A stretch of DNA of 64,000 nt from Thiothrix fructosivorans (GCF_017349355.1 NZ_JAFMPM010000007.1:124001-188000); one strand, 5' to 3'; positions 17,038 to 26,689 are shown, counted from the first letter of the stretch. Notes: generated by a model from the letters alone, not told the origin. Numbers and translations: made by a program.

Positions 17038-17869
17038 ATTCTTGCAACGCTTTAGCGGCTTGAGCAACACGGTTGGCATAACGATCCCGCCACAAGCGTT
17101 GTCCAATATTCAGTAACAAGTGACGCTTGCCATCGGTTAAGCGCAGGCTACCGGTATTCGGTAAACGTTCTTCAAACGGGTCTTGAATCGCAATCAGGGT
17201 GACTTGTGAATGCTGGGCAAGCATGGCTAACTGGCGCAAAGCAGCCGTATTCGCTTGGCGAAAATCGCTTAACACAAAAATCTGGCTACCCGGTTGCGCA
17301 ACACGGCGTAAGCGTGTCCAACTCGCCTGCAAATCCGCACTCTTACGACTCACGCTAGCATTACGGGTCATATCACTTAACTGACGCAGGAAATGCAGCG
17401 CGGCGGAACGGCTACGCGAGGGTTTCAACTCAATGTGTTCACCGTTTTGCAGTAAACCACCGATACGGTCGCCATCTTGCAGCGTTTTCCACAACAGCAA
17501 TGCCGCAACGTCAGCAGCCACCACCGATTTAAAACGCCCTCGCGTCGCAAAAAACATCGATGGACGTAAATCGACCCACAGCAGCACCGGCTTTTCGCGC
17601 TCTTCTTCAAATACTTTGGTGTGAACCCGCCCACTCCGCGCCGTTACCCGCCAGTCAATGGTGCGGATGTCATCACCCGGTTGATACATACGCGACTCGG
17701 CAAAATCCATCCCGCGCCCTTTGTGTACTGAGCGGTGTAAGCCCGCGTGATGGGCGCGGATGTGTTTTTTCGCTAGCGCCAAGGTACGCACTTGCCCCTG
17801 CAACTGTAACAGGGCAGGCAAAGAGCGAAAGACAATGCCTTCACCCGCGTTAGTACGGTTGACCGCCAT
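17030..17869 (-). pseudogene. DUF58 protein gene, truncated by IS66
   Basis: DUF58 proteins are VWA-like partners of MoxR ATPases in Bat operons. The remaining frame encodes 277 native residues plus Cys-Asn and a stop contributed by the IS end. The hallmark motif YQPGDDIRTIDWRVTARSG lies near residue 62, and the VWA-like core with PVLLWVDLRPSMFF follows. Thirty C-terminal residues are cut off and lie at 15296-15395. The truncated product keeps the core and could retain some activity, but transcription into the downstream bat genes must now pass the IS. The start overlaps the moxR stop by one base (TGATG). Confidence 0.88.
17038..17045. repeat. Target-site duplication, right copy (ATTCTTGC)
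   Basis: This matches 15388-15395 exactly and marks the other edge of the IS66 element inside the DUF58 reading frame. Confidence 0.9.
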
Positions 17870-18908
17870 CAGGGAACAGCCACCAGCGCGAGCAATTCAT
17901 CGATAATGTGGTTGGCGGTCATGCCATCGGCTTCCGCTTCAAACGTCAGCAACAGACGATGACGCAACACATCGTGCGCCACCGCTTGCACGTCTTCAGG
18001 GCTGACGAAATCACGCCCTGCTAGCCATGCGTGCGCACGGGCGCAACGATCCAGTGACAACGTAGCACGCGGACTTGCGCCGTAAGCAATGCTACCGGTT
18101 AAGGATTTCCCATAGCGTTCTGGGTTGCGGGTTGCCAACACCAGTTGCAGCAAGTAGGTTTCAACTTTTTCCGCCATGTAAATATTCAGCACATCCTGAC
18201 GCGCCATCGTCACGTCTTCGCGGCTGACCAGTGGGGCAACCACTTCTTTTTCGTGACGAACATTCTGCATGGCTTCTTGCGCCCTAGATGCAGGATGACT
18301 TTTTCTTCGGCAGGGGTCGGGTAATCGACAATAACGTGCATCAAGAAACGGTCGAGTTGCGCTTCCGGCAGGTGATACGTGCCTTCTTGCTCAATCGGGT
18401 TTTGGGTCGCCATGACCATGAAGGGTTCGGGCAATGGCCACGTTGTGCCTGCGACAGTAATTTGGCGTTCTGCCATCGCTTCCAGCAAGGCCGATTGCAC
18501 TTTAGCTGGAGCACGGTTGATTTCATCCGCCAGAATCAAATTGTGGAACAATGGCCCTTTCTGGAAATGGAACGAACCATCATTCGGGTGGAACACTTCC
18601 GTCCCCGTGATGTCCGCTGGCAATAAATCCGGCGTGAACTGCACACGGTGAAAGTCCCCTTCGATCCCCTGCCCTAACATTTGAATAGCGCGGGTTTTCG
18701 CCAAACCGGGCGCACCCTCTACCAGCAAATGCCCCTCTGCCAACAAAGCGATCATCAGGCGATTGATCAGGGATTTTTGTCCAATGATTTTGCTTTGCAA
18801 ATACTGGGACAACTTGTCAAAGTTTTCTTTTGGTTCATGTTCGCAGGTCGTTATGTGGATGTAGGGCGGAATATACGCGCCCCATTCCCGTGGTTTCAAG
18901 TTAATCAT
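17869..18908 (-). pseudogene. MoxR-family AAA+ ATPase, frameshifted
   Basis: The upstream frame has Walker [13 protein letters not shown], Walker [14 protein letters not shown] and sensor 1 [19 protein letters not shown]. It leaves the family sequence after [13 protein letters not shown], running on as GRKKPCRMF. The expected continuation ([14 protein letters not shown], then AYGASPRATLSLDR with sensor 2) is in another frame from 18270. One base missing near 18280 explains the break. The N-terminus is also doubtful: the frame runs 25 residues upstream of the usual MoxR start, and an ATG at 18838 in another frame reads MNQK, as expected of MoxR, before losing the frame. MoxR would energise the Bat complex. 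Confidence 0.85.
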
Positions 18909-18930
18909 CGTTAATTCAAGTGCAAATGCT

Positions 18931-19245
18931 ATGACTATACAGACTCAAATCGAACAGAAAATCCAACAAGCCATGCAGCCTGACTTCCTACAAGTCGTCA
19001 ATGAAAGCCACCTGCACAATGTCCCACCCGGTTCGGAATCGCACTTCAAGGTGACGGTTGTGAGCGCACAGTTCAATGGAAAAATGCTGATTGCACGCCA
19101 TCGGCAGATTAATGGCATTTTGGCAGAAGAACTAAACGGCAAAATTCACGCGCTAGCGTTGCATACGCTGACACCGGAAGAGCATTTTGCCAAAGGTGGG
19201 AAGGTGGCCGAATCGCCCTTGTGCATGGGGGGTGGGAAAGCATAA
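18931..19245 (+). CDS. BolA-family protein
   Basis: This 104-aa protein has the class II KH-like BolA fold signature: [21 protein letters not shown] followed by [23 protein letters not shown]. BolA proteins pair with monothiol glutaredoxins in iron-sulfur trafficking and affect cell shape; the invariant histidine (ARHR) is present. No glutaredoxin gene is adjacent. It is divergent from moxR with only 22 bases between the annotated starts, so one or both promoters must lie within coding sequence or the moxR start is further downstream. Confidence 0.9.
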   Translation: MTIQTQIEQKIQQAMQPDFLQVVNESHLHNVPPGSESHFKVTVVSAQFNGKMLIARHRQINGILAEELNGKIHALALHTLTPEEHFAKGGKVAESPLCMGGGKA

Positions 19246-19280
19246 AAAAAGCGAGGTTGCTGGCTCAAGGCAACCCCGCT
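19243..19280 (-). terminator. Rho-independent terminator for the IscR-like gene
   Basis: On the minus strand AGCGGGGTTGC pairs with GCAACCTCGCT (11 bp including one G-U) around a 9-base loop and is followed by seven U residues. It lies 75 bases beyond the IscR-like gene stop and touches the end of the convergent bolA-like gene. Confidence 0.8.
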
Positions 19281-19354
19281 GGAGAGGCTGCTTGATTCGG
19301 AGGAGAGTAGCGGCAGCCTTGCGAAAAGTTTTTTACATTATTGGTGTATACGTT

Positions 19355-19858
19355 TTACATAGCCATTTGATGCATCATGTTGGTTCTTAGTTCCCGTGCG
19401 GGGAACATATGGGCAATCAAACTGGCAGTTTCGCCCATTTGGTACGATTTGCGTGGCAATTTATGCCCATCCATTAAGCTTTCCAACGTAATGTCTTCCA
19501 TAAAGCGTTGGAATTGACCACTCAAGTCTGCCCACATTTGTTGTACCAAATGTTGACCAAGCGCATCGGTATTGTGACGCGGACGACGCTCCAACGCTGG
19601 CTCATCTTCAGCCGCTAAAATAATGTCTGCCAAAGTAATTTCATCGGCATGGCGACTTAAACGGTAGCCACCACCAGGGCCGCGAATCCCTTCGACTAAA
19701 CCTTCGCTACGTAAGCGGGCGAATATCTGCTCCAGATAAGACAACGAAATGCCTTGTTGCGTCGCAAGATCACCCAAGCGCACAGCACCCTCATCATCGT
19801 GGATAGCCAATGCCAGCATCGCCATAATCGCGTGTTGACCTTGCGTGGATAGTTTCAT
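19355..19858 (-). CDS. Rrf2/IscR-family regulator without cysteines
   Basis: The 167-aa product is an Rrf2 winged-helix protein closest to IscR. It opens MKLSTQGQHAIMAMLALA, has the recognition segment QQGISLSYLEQIFARLRSEG and wing GIRGPGGGYRL, and the IscR-like MWADLSGQFQRFMEDITLESL dimer helix. IscR binds a [2Fe-2S] cluster through three cysteines in the loop before that helix. Here the loop reads EDEPALERRPRHNTDALGQH, and the whole protein has no cysteine at all; only the ligand-like histidine (His103) remains. It is not linked to isc or suf genes. It may be a cluster-independent regulator with apo-IscR-type DNA recognition, which is inference. Confidence 0.85.
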   Translation of the reverse strand: MKLSTQGQHAIMAMLALAIHDDEGAVRLGDLATQQGISLSYLEQIFARLRSEGLVEGIRGPGGGYRLSRHADEITLADIILAAEDEPALERRPRHNTDALGQHLVQQMWADLSGQFQRFMEDITLESLMDGHKLPRKSYQMGETASLIAHMFPARELRTNMMHQMAM

Positions 19859-19969
19859 GTCAGTCTCCTATGAATGCTTGTCCTTGATCCATGAGAAGCA
19901 CTATACGATGCCGCAAACATAAGGAAAAGTCGAATTTTTCACAAAAATACATCGAAAAAAACGAAACAT

Positions 19970-21154
19970 TTAACCTTTGTTAAGCATCTCTAAATTGCGT
20001 TTTGCATCCGCATTGCCACGGCTCGCGGCATCCGTAAACAGCTTTGCCGCTTTTTTACCGTCTTTCTTAACGCCATTGCCCAAGACGTACAAAACACCAA
20101 GATTATTCTGCGCTTCGGTGAAACCCGCTTTGGCGGCTTGATCGTACCAATAGGCGGCTTGATTGTAATTTTGATTCACGCCCCGTCCATCTTCATACAA
20201 CAAACCAAGGTTGTACTGTGCTTTTGGGTAATTCTGCTTAGCTGCTTGTTCGTACCAGTAGGCGGCTTCACGCAAATCAGCAGGCAAACCGCCCAGACCA
20301 TCTTCGTACATCGTTCCCAACATCAACTGAGCTTGTTTATCACCATCTTCAGCCGATTGGCGCAATACTACTGGTTCAATACCCGTCAAATCCAAACTCG
20401 CCGCCGCATTGTCGCCGTCACTATTGGTGTTATCGAATGCCGCGTCAGGCGCATCAGCAGGCATCGACAGGGCAACTTTGGTCGCCACCGGTGGTGGATA
20501 GCTGGAAGTATCCACCACCGAAATGTCGGCTTTAGGCGCTTCTTCAATCGCAGGTGCAGTCGCCACCGCTTGAGCAGATGCGCCATTGTTCATGGAAAGC
20601 AGGGCTAAACGAGCAGCGACATGCCCTTGATCGGCCGCTTTCTGAAACCATGCGCGAGCTTGGGATTCGCTTGCCGTCACGTACTGACCGTTGGCGTAAA
20701 GCAAACCAAGACCGTATTGGGCTTCAACATGACCGGCTTGTGCCGCTTTTTGCTGCCAATCCAAGGATTGAGTGATATTGGCTGGCGTGCTGTCATCGTT
20801 ACGGTACATCAATGCCAGCTTGTATTGCGCTTTGATATCGCCATTCCCTGCCGTTGCTTTCAACGTTGCCAATTCATTGTCTGTGCTGCCAGCAGCTTTG
20901 CGGCGGTTACGATACCAGTTTTCCACACTAGAACCACTCGCTGTAGTCGCTGTGGGCTGCTGATCAACCTGAGCATTTTTTGCATTGGCTACTTGCCACG
21001 GTGGTGGGGCTTCGTTGATGTTTACGGGTGCTGCGGGTGCAACCACGGGATTGGCAACCGTCAAGTTAGGTGCAAAAGCACAGAGAAAACTCAGTAATAG
21101 AGCGGGGGAAACAAACAGGGAAAGTGTCCGAGAGGGTGCTGTAGCGATTGTCAT
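19970..21154 (-). CDS. Exported Sel1-repeat protein
   Basis: The 394-aa protein has a signal peptide (FVSPALLLSFLCAFAPNLTVA). Sel1-type helical repeats occur in two groups: about residues 95-205 (AQYKLALMYRNDD, AQYGLGLLYANGQYV, AARLALLSM) and 265-390 (AQLMLGTMYEDGLGGL, AQYNLGLLYEDGRGV, AQNNLGVLYVLGNGV, AKRNLEML). An Ala/Asp-rich linker joins them. Sel1 arrays mediate protein contacts in the periplasm or envelope; the partner cannot be guessed. It is transcribed toward the IscR-like gene but 110 bases away. Confidence 0.85.
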   Translation of the reverse strand: MTIATAPSRTLSLFVSPALLLSFLCAFAPNLTVANPVVAPAAPVNINEAPPPWQVANAKNAQVDQQPTATTASGSSVENWYRNRRKAAGSTDNELATLKATAGNGDIKAQYKLALMYRNDDSTPANITQSLDWQQKAAQAGHVEAQYGLGLLYANGQYVTASESQARAWFQKAADQGHVAARLALLSMNNGASAQAVATAPAIEEAPKADISVVDTSSYPPPVATKVALSMPADAPDAAFDNTNSDGDNAAASLDLTGIEPVVLRQSAEDGDKQAQLMLGTMYEDGLGGLPADLREAAYWYEQAAKQNYPKAQYNLGLLYEDGRGVNQNYNQAAYWYDQAAKAGFTEAQNNLGVLYVLGNGVKKDGKKAAKLFTDAASRGNADAKRNLEMLNKG

Positions 21155-21286
21155 GGTAGCCCCGAAGCATGATTAAAGTATTCTATATTATTACTCAGAT
21201 AAAACTATCTGCATTATGTATGCCTTATAAGAGCATACGGTTAAACCACAGATGAATACAGGCGCTCTTTCCGATAAAATGCCGGA

Positions 21287-22030
21287 ATGAATGATGAACA
21301 CTTGCTTCGCTACAGTCGCCAACTCTTACTGCCTGAGGTCGATATTCAAGGTCAGGAGCGTTTACTTGCCGCAAAAGTGCTGATTATTGGCATGGGGGGT
21401 CTGGGTGCGCCCGTCACCCTGTACCTTGCGGCGGCAGGCGTTGGGCAGCTCACGCTGGTCGATTTCGATACGGTGGATTTAACCAATTTGCAACGCCAAG
21501 TGATTCATACCACGGCAAGCATCGGGCAACTGAAAGTCACCTCTGCCGCACATGCCGCACACGCGATCAACCCCGACATTCACATTAATACCGTATCACA
21601 CCAACTGGATGCCACAGCATTGCTGGCAGCCGTGGCGGCACACGATGCCGTGGTCGATTGCAGTGATAACTTTCCGACGCGCTTTAGCCTGAATCTAGCG
21701 TGTAAAACGGCGGGGAAACCACTGGTGTCAGGGGCAGCGATTCGCATGGAAGGGCAAATCACCACGTTTGATTTTCGTGAACCGCATGTCGCCTGTTACC
21801 GCTGTTTGTATGAAGAAGACGGCGAGGATGAAAATACATGCAGTACCACTGGCGTACTTGCACCCGTGGTCGGCATTATCGGCAGTATGCAGGCAACCGA
21901 AACGCTGAAAGTGTTGCTGGGCTTACCGACCCTCAGCGGACGCCTGCTGTTACTGAATGCCAAACAGATGACGTGGCGGGAAATGCGTCTGAAGCAGGAC
22001 AAAACCTGCCCCGTCTGCAACCCTCCTTAA
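21287..22030 (+). CDS. moeB: HesA/MoeB/ThiF-family sulfur-carrier adenylyltransferase
   Basis: This E1-like enzyme adenylates the C-terminal glycine of a ubiquitin-like sulfur carrier (MoaD or ThiS). The 247-aa product has the nucleotide loop IIGMGGLGAPV near residue 35, the LVDFDTVDLTNLQRQ acidic and Arg block, CSDNFPTR, and two CxxC zinc pairs (CYRC and CPVC). Length and sequence suit MoeB; a ThiF role cannot be excluded without the carrier gene. It lacks a C-terminal rhodanese domain. Its stop overlaps that of the convergent hemerythrin-like gene by three bases. Confidence 0.88.
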   Translation: MNDEHLLRYSRQLLLPEVDIQGQERLLAAKVLIIGMGGLGAPVTLYLAAAGVGQLTLVDFDTVDLTNLQRQVIHTTASIGQLKVTSAAHAAHAINPDIHINTVSHQLDATALLAAVAAHDAVVDCSDNFPTRFSLNLACKTAGKPLVSGAAIRMEGQITTFDFREPHVACYRCLYEEDGEDENTCSTTGVLAPVVGIIGSMQATETLKVLLGLPTLSGRLLLLNAKQMTWREMRLKQDKTCPVCNPP

Positions 22031-22467
22031 GCGGCGGCAGCCCAACCCACGTTAACCGCCCGTACTGTCGGGTAAAGATGCTCGACTTCATCTTCAATGC
22101 GACGTAACACCAACTCAAACATCTCGGCGGTTTCTTTAACAAATTGCTCATGATCTTTGATATGCAAGGTTCTGTTTTTAGTCCAGCGTCTCAGGTATTG
22201 ACTAAAAACGCGTTTGATTTCGCCAGAGCCCGACAAAAACATCTTGGCGGTGTTGCACACCTTGCTGTCGTTATGAGTCAACAAATTTTGATACAACTCA
22301 CGATCCTCACTGTCCAAATGGTGCTGCACATTATCGACGTACTCAAAAAACAGCGCCCATGTCACACTCGTATCACAAATTGCACGGTCATGGATGAGAT
22401 AAGCCAACACATTCGACAGCTCGGTAATCTTGTCGGTTTGAGTACTTAAGGTTGCAAATGAAATCAT
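22027..22467 (-). CDS. Hemerythrin-like HHE-domain protein
   Basis: The 146-aa, mostly helical protein carries spaced His/Glu residues that fit a four-helix di-iron hemerythrin-like domain: LIHDRAICD, YVDNVQHHLDSEDRELY, HIKDHEQFVKETAEMFELV and EDEVEHLYPTV. Such domains bind oxygen or nitric oxide, or serve as iron stores or sensors. There is no fused signalling domain. The call is based on pattern, since the ligand spacing is not the textbook bacteriohemerythrin spacing. It is monocistronic, convergent with moeB. Confidence 0.65.
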   Translation of the reverse strand: MISFATLSTQTDKITELSNVLAYLIHDRAICDTSVTWALFFEYVDNVQHHLDSEDRELYQNLLTHNDSKVCNTAKMFLSGSGEIKRVFSQYLRRWTKNRTLHIKDHEQFVKETAEMFELVLRRIEDEVEHLYPTVRAVNVGWAAAA

Positions 22468-22704
22468 TATTTTTTTACCTGTGGTGTAAAGGAAATTCGG
22501 TATTCAGGATACCTACCTCACGTCCATTTCTGTTTGATATTTATCAACCATCCCACTTCAGTGCGCACTCATACCCAAAAAATCAGGGATTGTCTGGAAA
22601 AATTGGCTTAATCACTGTCAAAAATATAACCTCCTTACAGTGAACCAAAATCACTACCATTTCGTCATAATGAACGGTTTTATCTAAATAAAGTGGAGAT
22701 ATGT

Positions 22705-23124
22705 ATGAGTTTCATCAGTGAGTTTAAAGAGTTTGCCATGAAGGGTAACGTGGTCGATCTCGCCGTCGGGGTGATTATCGGTACAGCATTCGGCAAAATC
22801 GTATCCTCGTTCGTCGGGGATGTCGTGATGCCACTGATCGGGATGCTGACGGGTGGCGTCAACTTTAGCGACATGGCTTTCAAATTGAAAGATGCTGTCG
22901 GGGTCGAGGGTGCACCAGACTTTGTACCCGCACTGGTGCTCAAATACGGCGCATTTGCACAAACTGTTTTTGACTTCACCGTGATTGCTTTAGCCGTATT
23001 CCTCGCGATTAAAGCCATGAACAAAATGAAGCGTAAGGAAGAAGCCGTGCCAGAAGCACCCGCTGCATTAACCAACCAAGAAGTCTTGCTGGGCGAAATC
23101 CGCGATCTGTTAAAACAGAAATAA
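22705..23124 (+). CDS. mscL: Large-conductance mechanosensitive channel MscL
   Basis: MscL is the pentameric inner-membrane valve that opens on hypo-osmotic shock. The 139-aa product has the amphipathic N-terminus [22 protein letters not shown]1 with the gate glycines ([18 protein letters not shown]), the periplasmic loop, TM2 ([15 protein letters not shown]) and the charged C-terminal helix ([14 protein letters not shown]). The ATG at 22705 follows GGAG by six bases; an in-frame GTG at 22693 is less likely. It stands alone, with a 225-base upstream gap in which no other gene was seen. Confidence 0.96.
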   Translation: MSFISEFKEFAMKGNVVDLAVGVIIGTAFGKIVSSFVGDVVMPLIGMLTGGVNFSDMAFKLKDAVGVEGAPDFVPALVLKYGAFAQTVFDFTVIALAVFLAIKAMNKMKRKEEAVPEAPAALTNQEVLLGEIRDLLKQK

Positions 23125-23150
23125 GCGGGGCATTCGCCCTATCGAACGCC

Positions 23151-23183
23151 AGCCTGACCTACGCCATTAGAGTAGGTTGGGCT
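23151..23183 (+). other. Stem-loop downstream of mscL
   Basis: AGCCTGACCTAC and GTAGGTTGGGCT pair over 12 positions with two mismatches around a 9-base loop. There is no U-run, so it is an RNA hairpin or weak terminator rather than a classical one. Confidence 0.45.
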
Positions 23184-23272
23184 TCAAGCTGACATCTTGC
23201 CGTGACAAACCCTGCCAAGCGTTGCACAATGTCTCCCGACTAAAAATTCAGTCTGGTAGATAAACGAACGAA

Positions 23273-26200
23273 ATGCACTTAAAGACCCAACACCTCGATC
23301 TGCTTGCCGACAATCACCTCCCCCAGACAGTCCTGTTCAATGTCTTCGATAGCGCGACCCTAGCACGTGGCGTAGATTATTATGAAACTGGCAAAGTCAC
23401 CCATTTTCGCTCTGAAAAAAGCGGGAATGGCAACGTCTCCATCACCGCCAAAGTCCAAGGGGAAGCGGAAGAACCTTATGTCACCGTGGTCAACTACAAC
23501 GAACATTCCCCGCGCTGGATCACGGGTGTCTGCACCTGCCCCGTCACGATGGCGTGCAAACACACCGTTGCCGCGTTGTTTGCCTACCTCGACTATGCCC
23601 GCAAGCAAAAAGCCAAAGAGCCGCAACGTAGAACTGTTCCCGCCTTCATGGCAGCGACCATGCCCACCGCCAAGGCATTAACGCGCTCCCCCGTTGATCT
23701 GTGGTTGCAAGCCTTAAGCAATGCCGACAAGCCCAGCACTTCACCGTTTGAAGGCGATGCCGATGCCGTGCAAGCACACCTGCTCTACTTGCTGGATACC
23801 GACGTTTACGAACACCCCACACTTAGCCTATACAAAGCCAATGTGCTCAAAAAAGGCGGTTACGGCAAGCCTTCCCACGTCCAACTCGAAGCCATGCTCA
23901 CCCCCTACCGCGCCCGCAATTTCAGCTACGAACCGCACGACTTGATGATTGCGCAATTGCTGGCAACCCCCGGAATGCGCTTTTTGCACCATTGGAACAA
24001 AGGCAATCTGAGCGGCAAAACCGGCGAACAAGCCCTGTTAGAGGTGCTAAAAACGGGACGCGCATTTTGGGCAACCATCGATACTTGGCAACGTGATATA
24101 CAAGCCCTGCACTTAAGCAACCCCCTCGATTTCCAGTTTGAATGGCAACAAAACGATCAACACGAATACACCGTTGCCATGATTCCCGCCCGTACCATCA
24201 CCCAGCACTTTTGGCTGAATAACAAGCTCTGGTACATCGACACGCAAACCCTGACATGCGGCTTATTGCAACACCCTGATCTCAGTGCTGCCCAAGTCGA
24301 AAAATTCCTGAATGCACCGCCGATTCCTGCCGCACAAGCCGAAAGCGTCAGTGAACGCCTATTGGAAGCCTTGCCGGATGCGGAAGTGCCTGCCCCCTCC
24401 CCCAACGTGCACCAACAAATTGAAGACATTCACGCCACACCCGCACCCGATCTTTATTTGCGTAGCGTCACCTTGCCGGAAACAGGTCTTAACACCCACA
24501 TTGCCAGCTTGCGCTTTCAATACGCGGATAAATTGTTACAACCCGCGCAACACAAACCCAGTGCCTTGTTAAAAACCGGCAAGCAACGCTACCGTATTCA
24601 CCGCGACCTTGACCTTGAACAACAAGCGCTCGACACGCTCGCCGACTACGGCTTTGAAAGCGCGAACGAACATTACCCCGACCTGCACCGCCTCGAATTG
24701 CTGATGCACCCCGATTCCCCCGCGCTGACCGCGTTACGCTGGAACGATTTCCTCGACCACGGTGTTGATGCACTGCGCAACGACGGCTGGAATGTCACGC
24801 TGGATGCCGCCTTCGATCTGCATTTCGACGTGGTAGGCAACCTCGATGCGGCATGGGAAGAAAGTGCCAACGGCAACGATTGGTTTGAAATCAGCTTAGG
24901 CTTTGAGGTGGAAGGTCAACGCGTCAACCTGCTGCCGATTCTGGTCGATATGCTGGGGCAAATGGACAGCCCACAAGCCTTGCGCGAACTCTTGCAACGC
25001 CAGCAATATATGTTCGTCCCCCTTGCTGGCAATCGCTGGGCCAAGCTCGAATCGCAACGCCTCGAAGGTATCCTCGAAACGTTGGTCGAACTCTACGATC
25101 ACCAACCGCTCAACGCCAACGGCAATCTGGAACTCAGCAAATACCAAGGCACAGCGCTGGGCGCACTCCTCAACGCCCCCGGCATGAAGTGGAAAGGCGC
25201 GGAAGAACTGCTCGCCCTCACCCAAAAGTTGCGTGATTTCCAAGGCATCCAGCCCGTAGCACTACCGGACGGCTTGAATGCCGAACTGCGCCATTACCAG
25301 CACGAAGGCTTGAACTGGCTGCAATTCCTGCGTGAATACCAGTTCAACGGCATCCTTGCCGATGACATGGGCTTAGGCAAAACCCTGCAAACCCTCGCGC
25401 ACCTCCTCATCGAAAAACAGGCAGGACGGCTCACTCAACCGGCAATGGTTGTCGCCCCCACCAGCTTGATGGGCAACTGGCGGCGCGAAGCAGCTCGGTT
25501 CACCCCCGATTTGCGCGTGCAAGTGATTCACGGCAACGACCGCCACAAGCATTTCGACAACCTTGGCAACTATGACCTGATTCTCACCACTTACCCGCTG
25601 ATTGTGCGCGATGAAGAACAGTATTCGCGCCACACCTTCCACTACTTGATTTTGGATGAAGCGCAGGCGATTAAGAATGCCGCATCGCGCACCACTCAAG
25701 TCATTTACACCCTCAAAGCGCGGCATCGCGTGTGCCTGACGGGGACACCGCTGGAAAATCACCTCGGCGAATTGTGGTCGATGTACCATTTCCTCATGCC
25801 CGGTTTCCTTGGCGCACACGACAAATTCACGCGTTTGTTCCGCACCCCAATTGAGAAGCAAGGCGATGTCGGGCGGCAACAACAATTACGCCATCGCGTA
25901 TTACCGTTCATGTTGCGGCGTACCAAGGAATTGGTTGCCAGCGAATTGCCGCCGAAAACCGAAATCATCCGCAGCGTCGCGCTCGAAGGTAAACAGCGCG
26001 ATTTGTACGAAACCGTGCGGCTGGCGATGGATACCAAGTTGCAGGAAGAGATCAACCGAAAAGGTTTCGCCCGCAGCCACATTATGATTCTCGATGCGCT
26101 GCTGAAATTGCGCCAAGTGTGTTGTGACCCACGTCTGGTTAAGCTCGACAAAGCCAAGAAAGTCGAGCAATCCGCCAAGCTCGAATTGCTGATGACCTTG

Positions 26201-26689
26201 TTACCAGAAATGCTCGAAGAAGGGCGCAAAGTGCTGCTGTTCTCGCAATTCACCTCGATGCTGGCGTTGATCGAAGAAGAGCTGGTTGCCAACCAAATCG
26301 TGTACGCCAAACTGACCGGACAAACCAAAAACCGCGATGAAGTGATTGCGCATTTTCAGGAGGGCGACGCGAAAGTCTTCCTGATCAGCCTCAAAGCAGG
26401 CGGCACGGGATTGAATCTGACGGCAGCGGATACCGTGATTCATTACGACCCTTGGTGGAATCCGGCGGCAGAACAACAGGCCACTGACCGCGCTTACCGC
26501 ATCGGTCAGGACAAACCCGTGTTCGTTTACAAACTCATCACCGAAGACACGGTGGAAGAAAAAATCCTCAAGCTGCAAGAGAAAAAGCAGATGTTGGCAA
26601 ATGGCTTGTATTCAGACGCGGGCGCACAAGAAGGCGTGCGCTTCAGCTCAGAAGACTTAATGGATTTATTGAAACCGCTGGAACAGTGA
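23273..26689 (+). CDS. SWIM zinc-finger SNF2/Rad54-family helicase
   Basis: The 1138-aa protein has an N-terminal SWIM zinc finger (CTCPVTMACKHTVAALF, CxCx7CxH, around residue 87). A long middle region of bacterial SNF2_N type follows. The C-terminal SF2 ATPase spans from residue about 660: Q-like LRHYQHEGLNWLQFL, Walker A DDMGLGKT near 697, LDEAQAIKN near 793, LTGTPLENHLGELWS, SQFTSMLALIEEEL, LISLKAGGTGLNLTAAD and WWNPAAEQQATDRAYRIGQ. These bacterial HepA-like proteins translocate on dsDNA; the cellular role is unknown and some relatives occur in defence loci. It overlaps the SGNH gene on the opposite strand by 24 bases. Confidence 0.9.
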   Translation: MHLKTQHLDLLADNHLPQTVLFNVFDSATLARGVDYYETGKVTHFRSEKSGNGNVSITAKVQGEAEEPYVTVVNYNEHSPRWITGVCTCPVTMACKHTVAALFAYLDYARKQKAKEPQRRTVPAFMAATMPTAKALTRSPVDLWLQALSNADKPSTSPFEGDADAVQAHLLYLLDTDVYEHPTLSLYKANVLKKGGYGKPSHVQLEAMLTPYRARNFSYEPHDLMIAQLLATPGMRFLHHWNKGNLSGKTGEQALLEVLKTGRAFWATIDTWQRDIQALHLSNPLDFQFEWQQNDQHEYTVAMIPARTITQHFWLNNKLWYIDTQTLTCGLLQHPDLSAAQVEKFLNAPPIPAAQAESVSERLLEALPDAEVPAPSPNVHQQIEDIHATPAPDLYLRSVTLPETGLNTHIASLRFQYADKLLQPAQHKPSALLKTGKQRYRIHRDLDLEQQALDTLADYGFESANEHYPDLHRLELLMHPDSPALTALRWNDFLDHGVDALRNDGWNVTLDAAFDLHFDVVGNLDAAWEESANGNDWFEISLGFEVEGQRVNLLPILVDMLGQMDSPQALRELLQRQQYMFVPLAGNRWAKLESQRLEGILETLVELYDHQPLNANGNLELSKYQGTALGALLNAPGMKWKGAEELLALTQKLRDFQGIQPVALPDGLNAELRHYQHEGLNWLQFLREYQFNGILADDMGLGKTLQTLAHLLIEKQAGRLTQPAMVVAPTSLMGNWRREAARFTPDLRVQVIHGNDRHKHFDNLGNYDLILTTYPLIVRDEEQYSRHTFHYLILDEAQAIKNAASRTTQVIYTLKARHRVCLTGTPLENHLGELWSMYHFLMPGFLGAHDKFTRLFRTPIEKQGDVGRQQQLRHRVLPFMLRRTKELVASELPPKTEIIRSVALEGKQRDLYETVRLAMDTKLQEEINRKGFARSHIMILDALLKLRQVCCDPRLVKLDKAKKVEQSAKLELLMTLLPEMLEEGRKVLLFSQFTSMLALIEEELVANQIVYAKLTGQTKNRDEVIAHFQEGDAKVFLISLKAGGTGLNLTAADTVIHYDPWWNPAAEQQATDRAYRIGQDKPVFVYKLITEDTVEEKILKLQEKKQMLANGLYSDAGAQEGVRFSSEDLMDLLKPLEQ

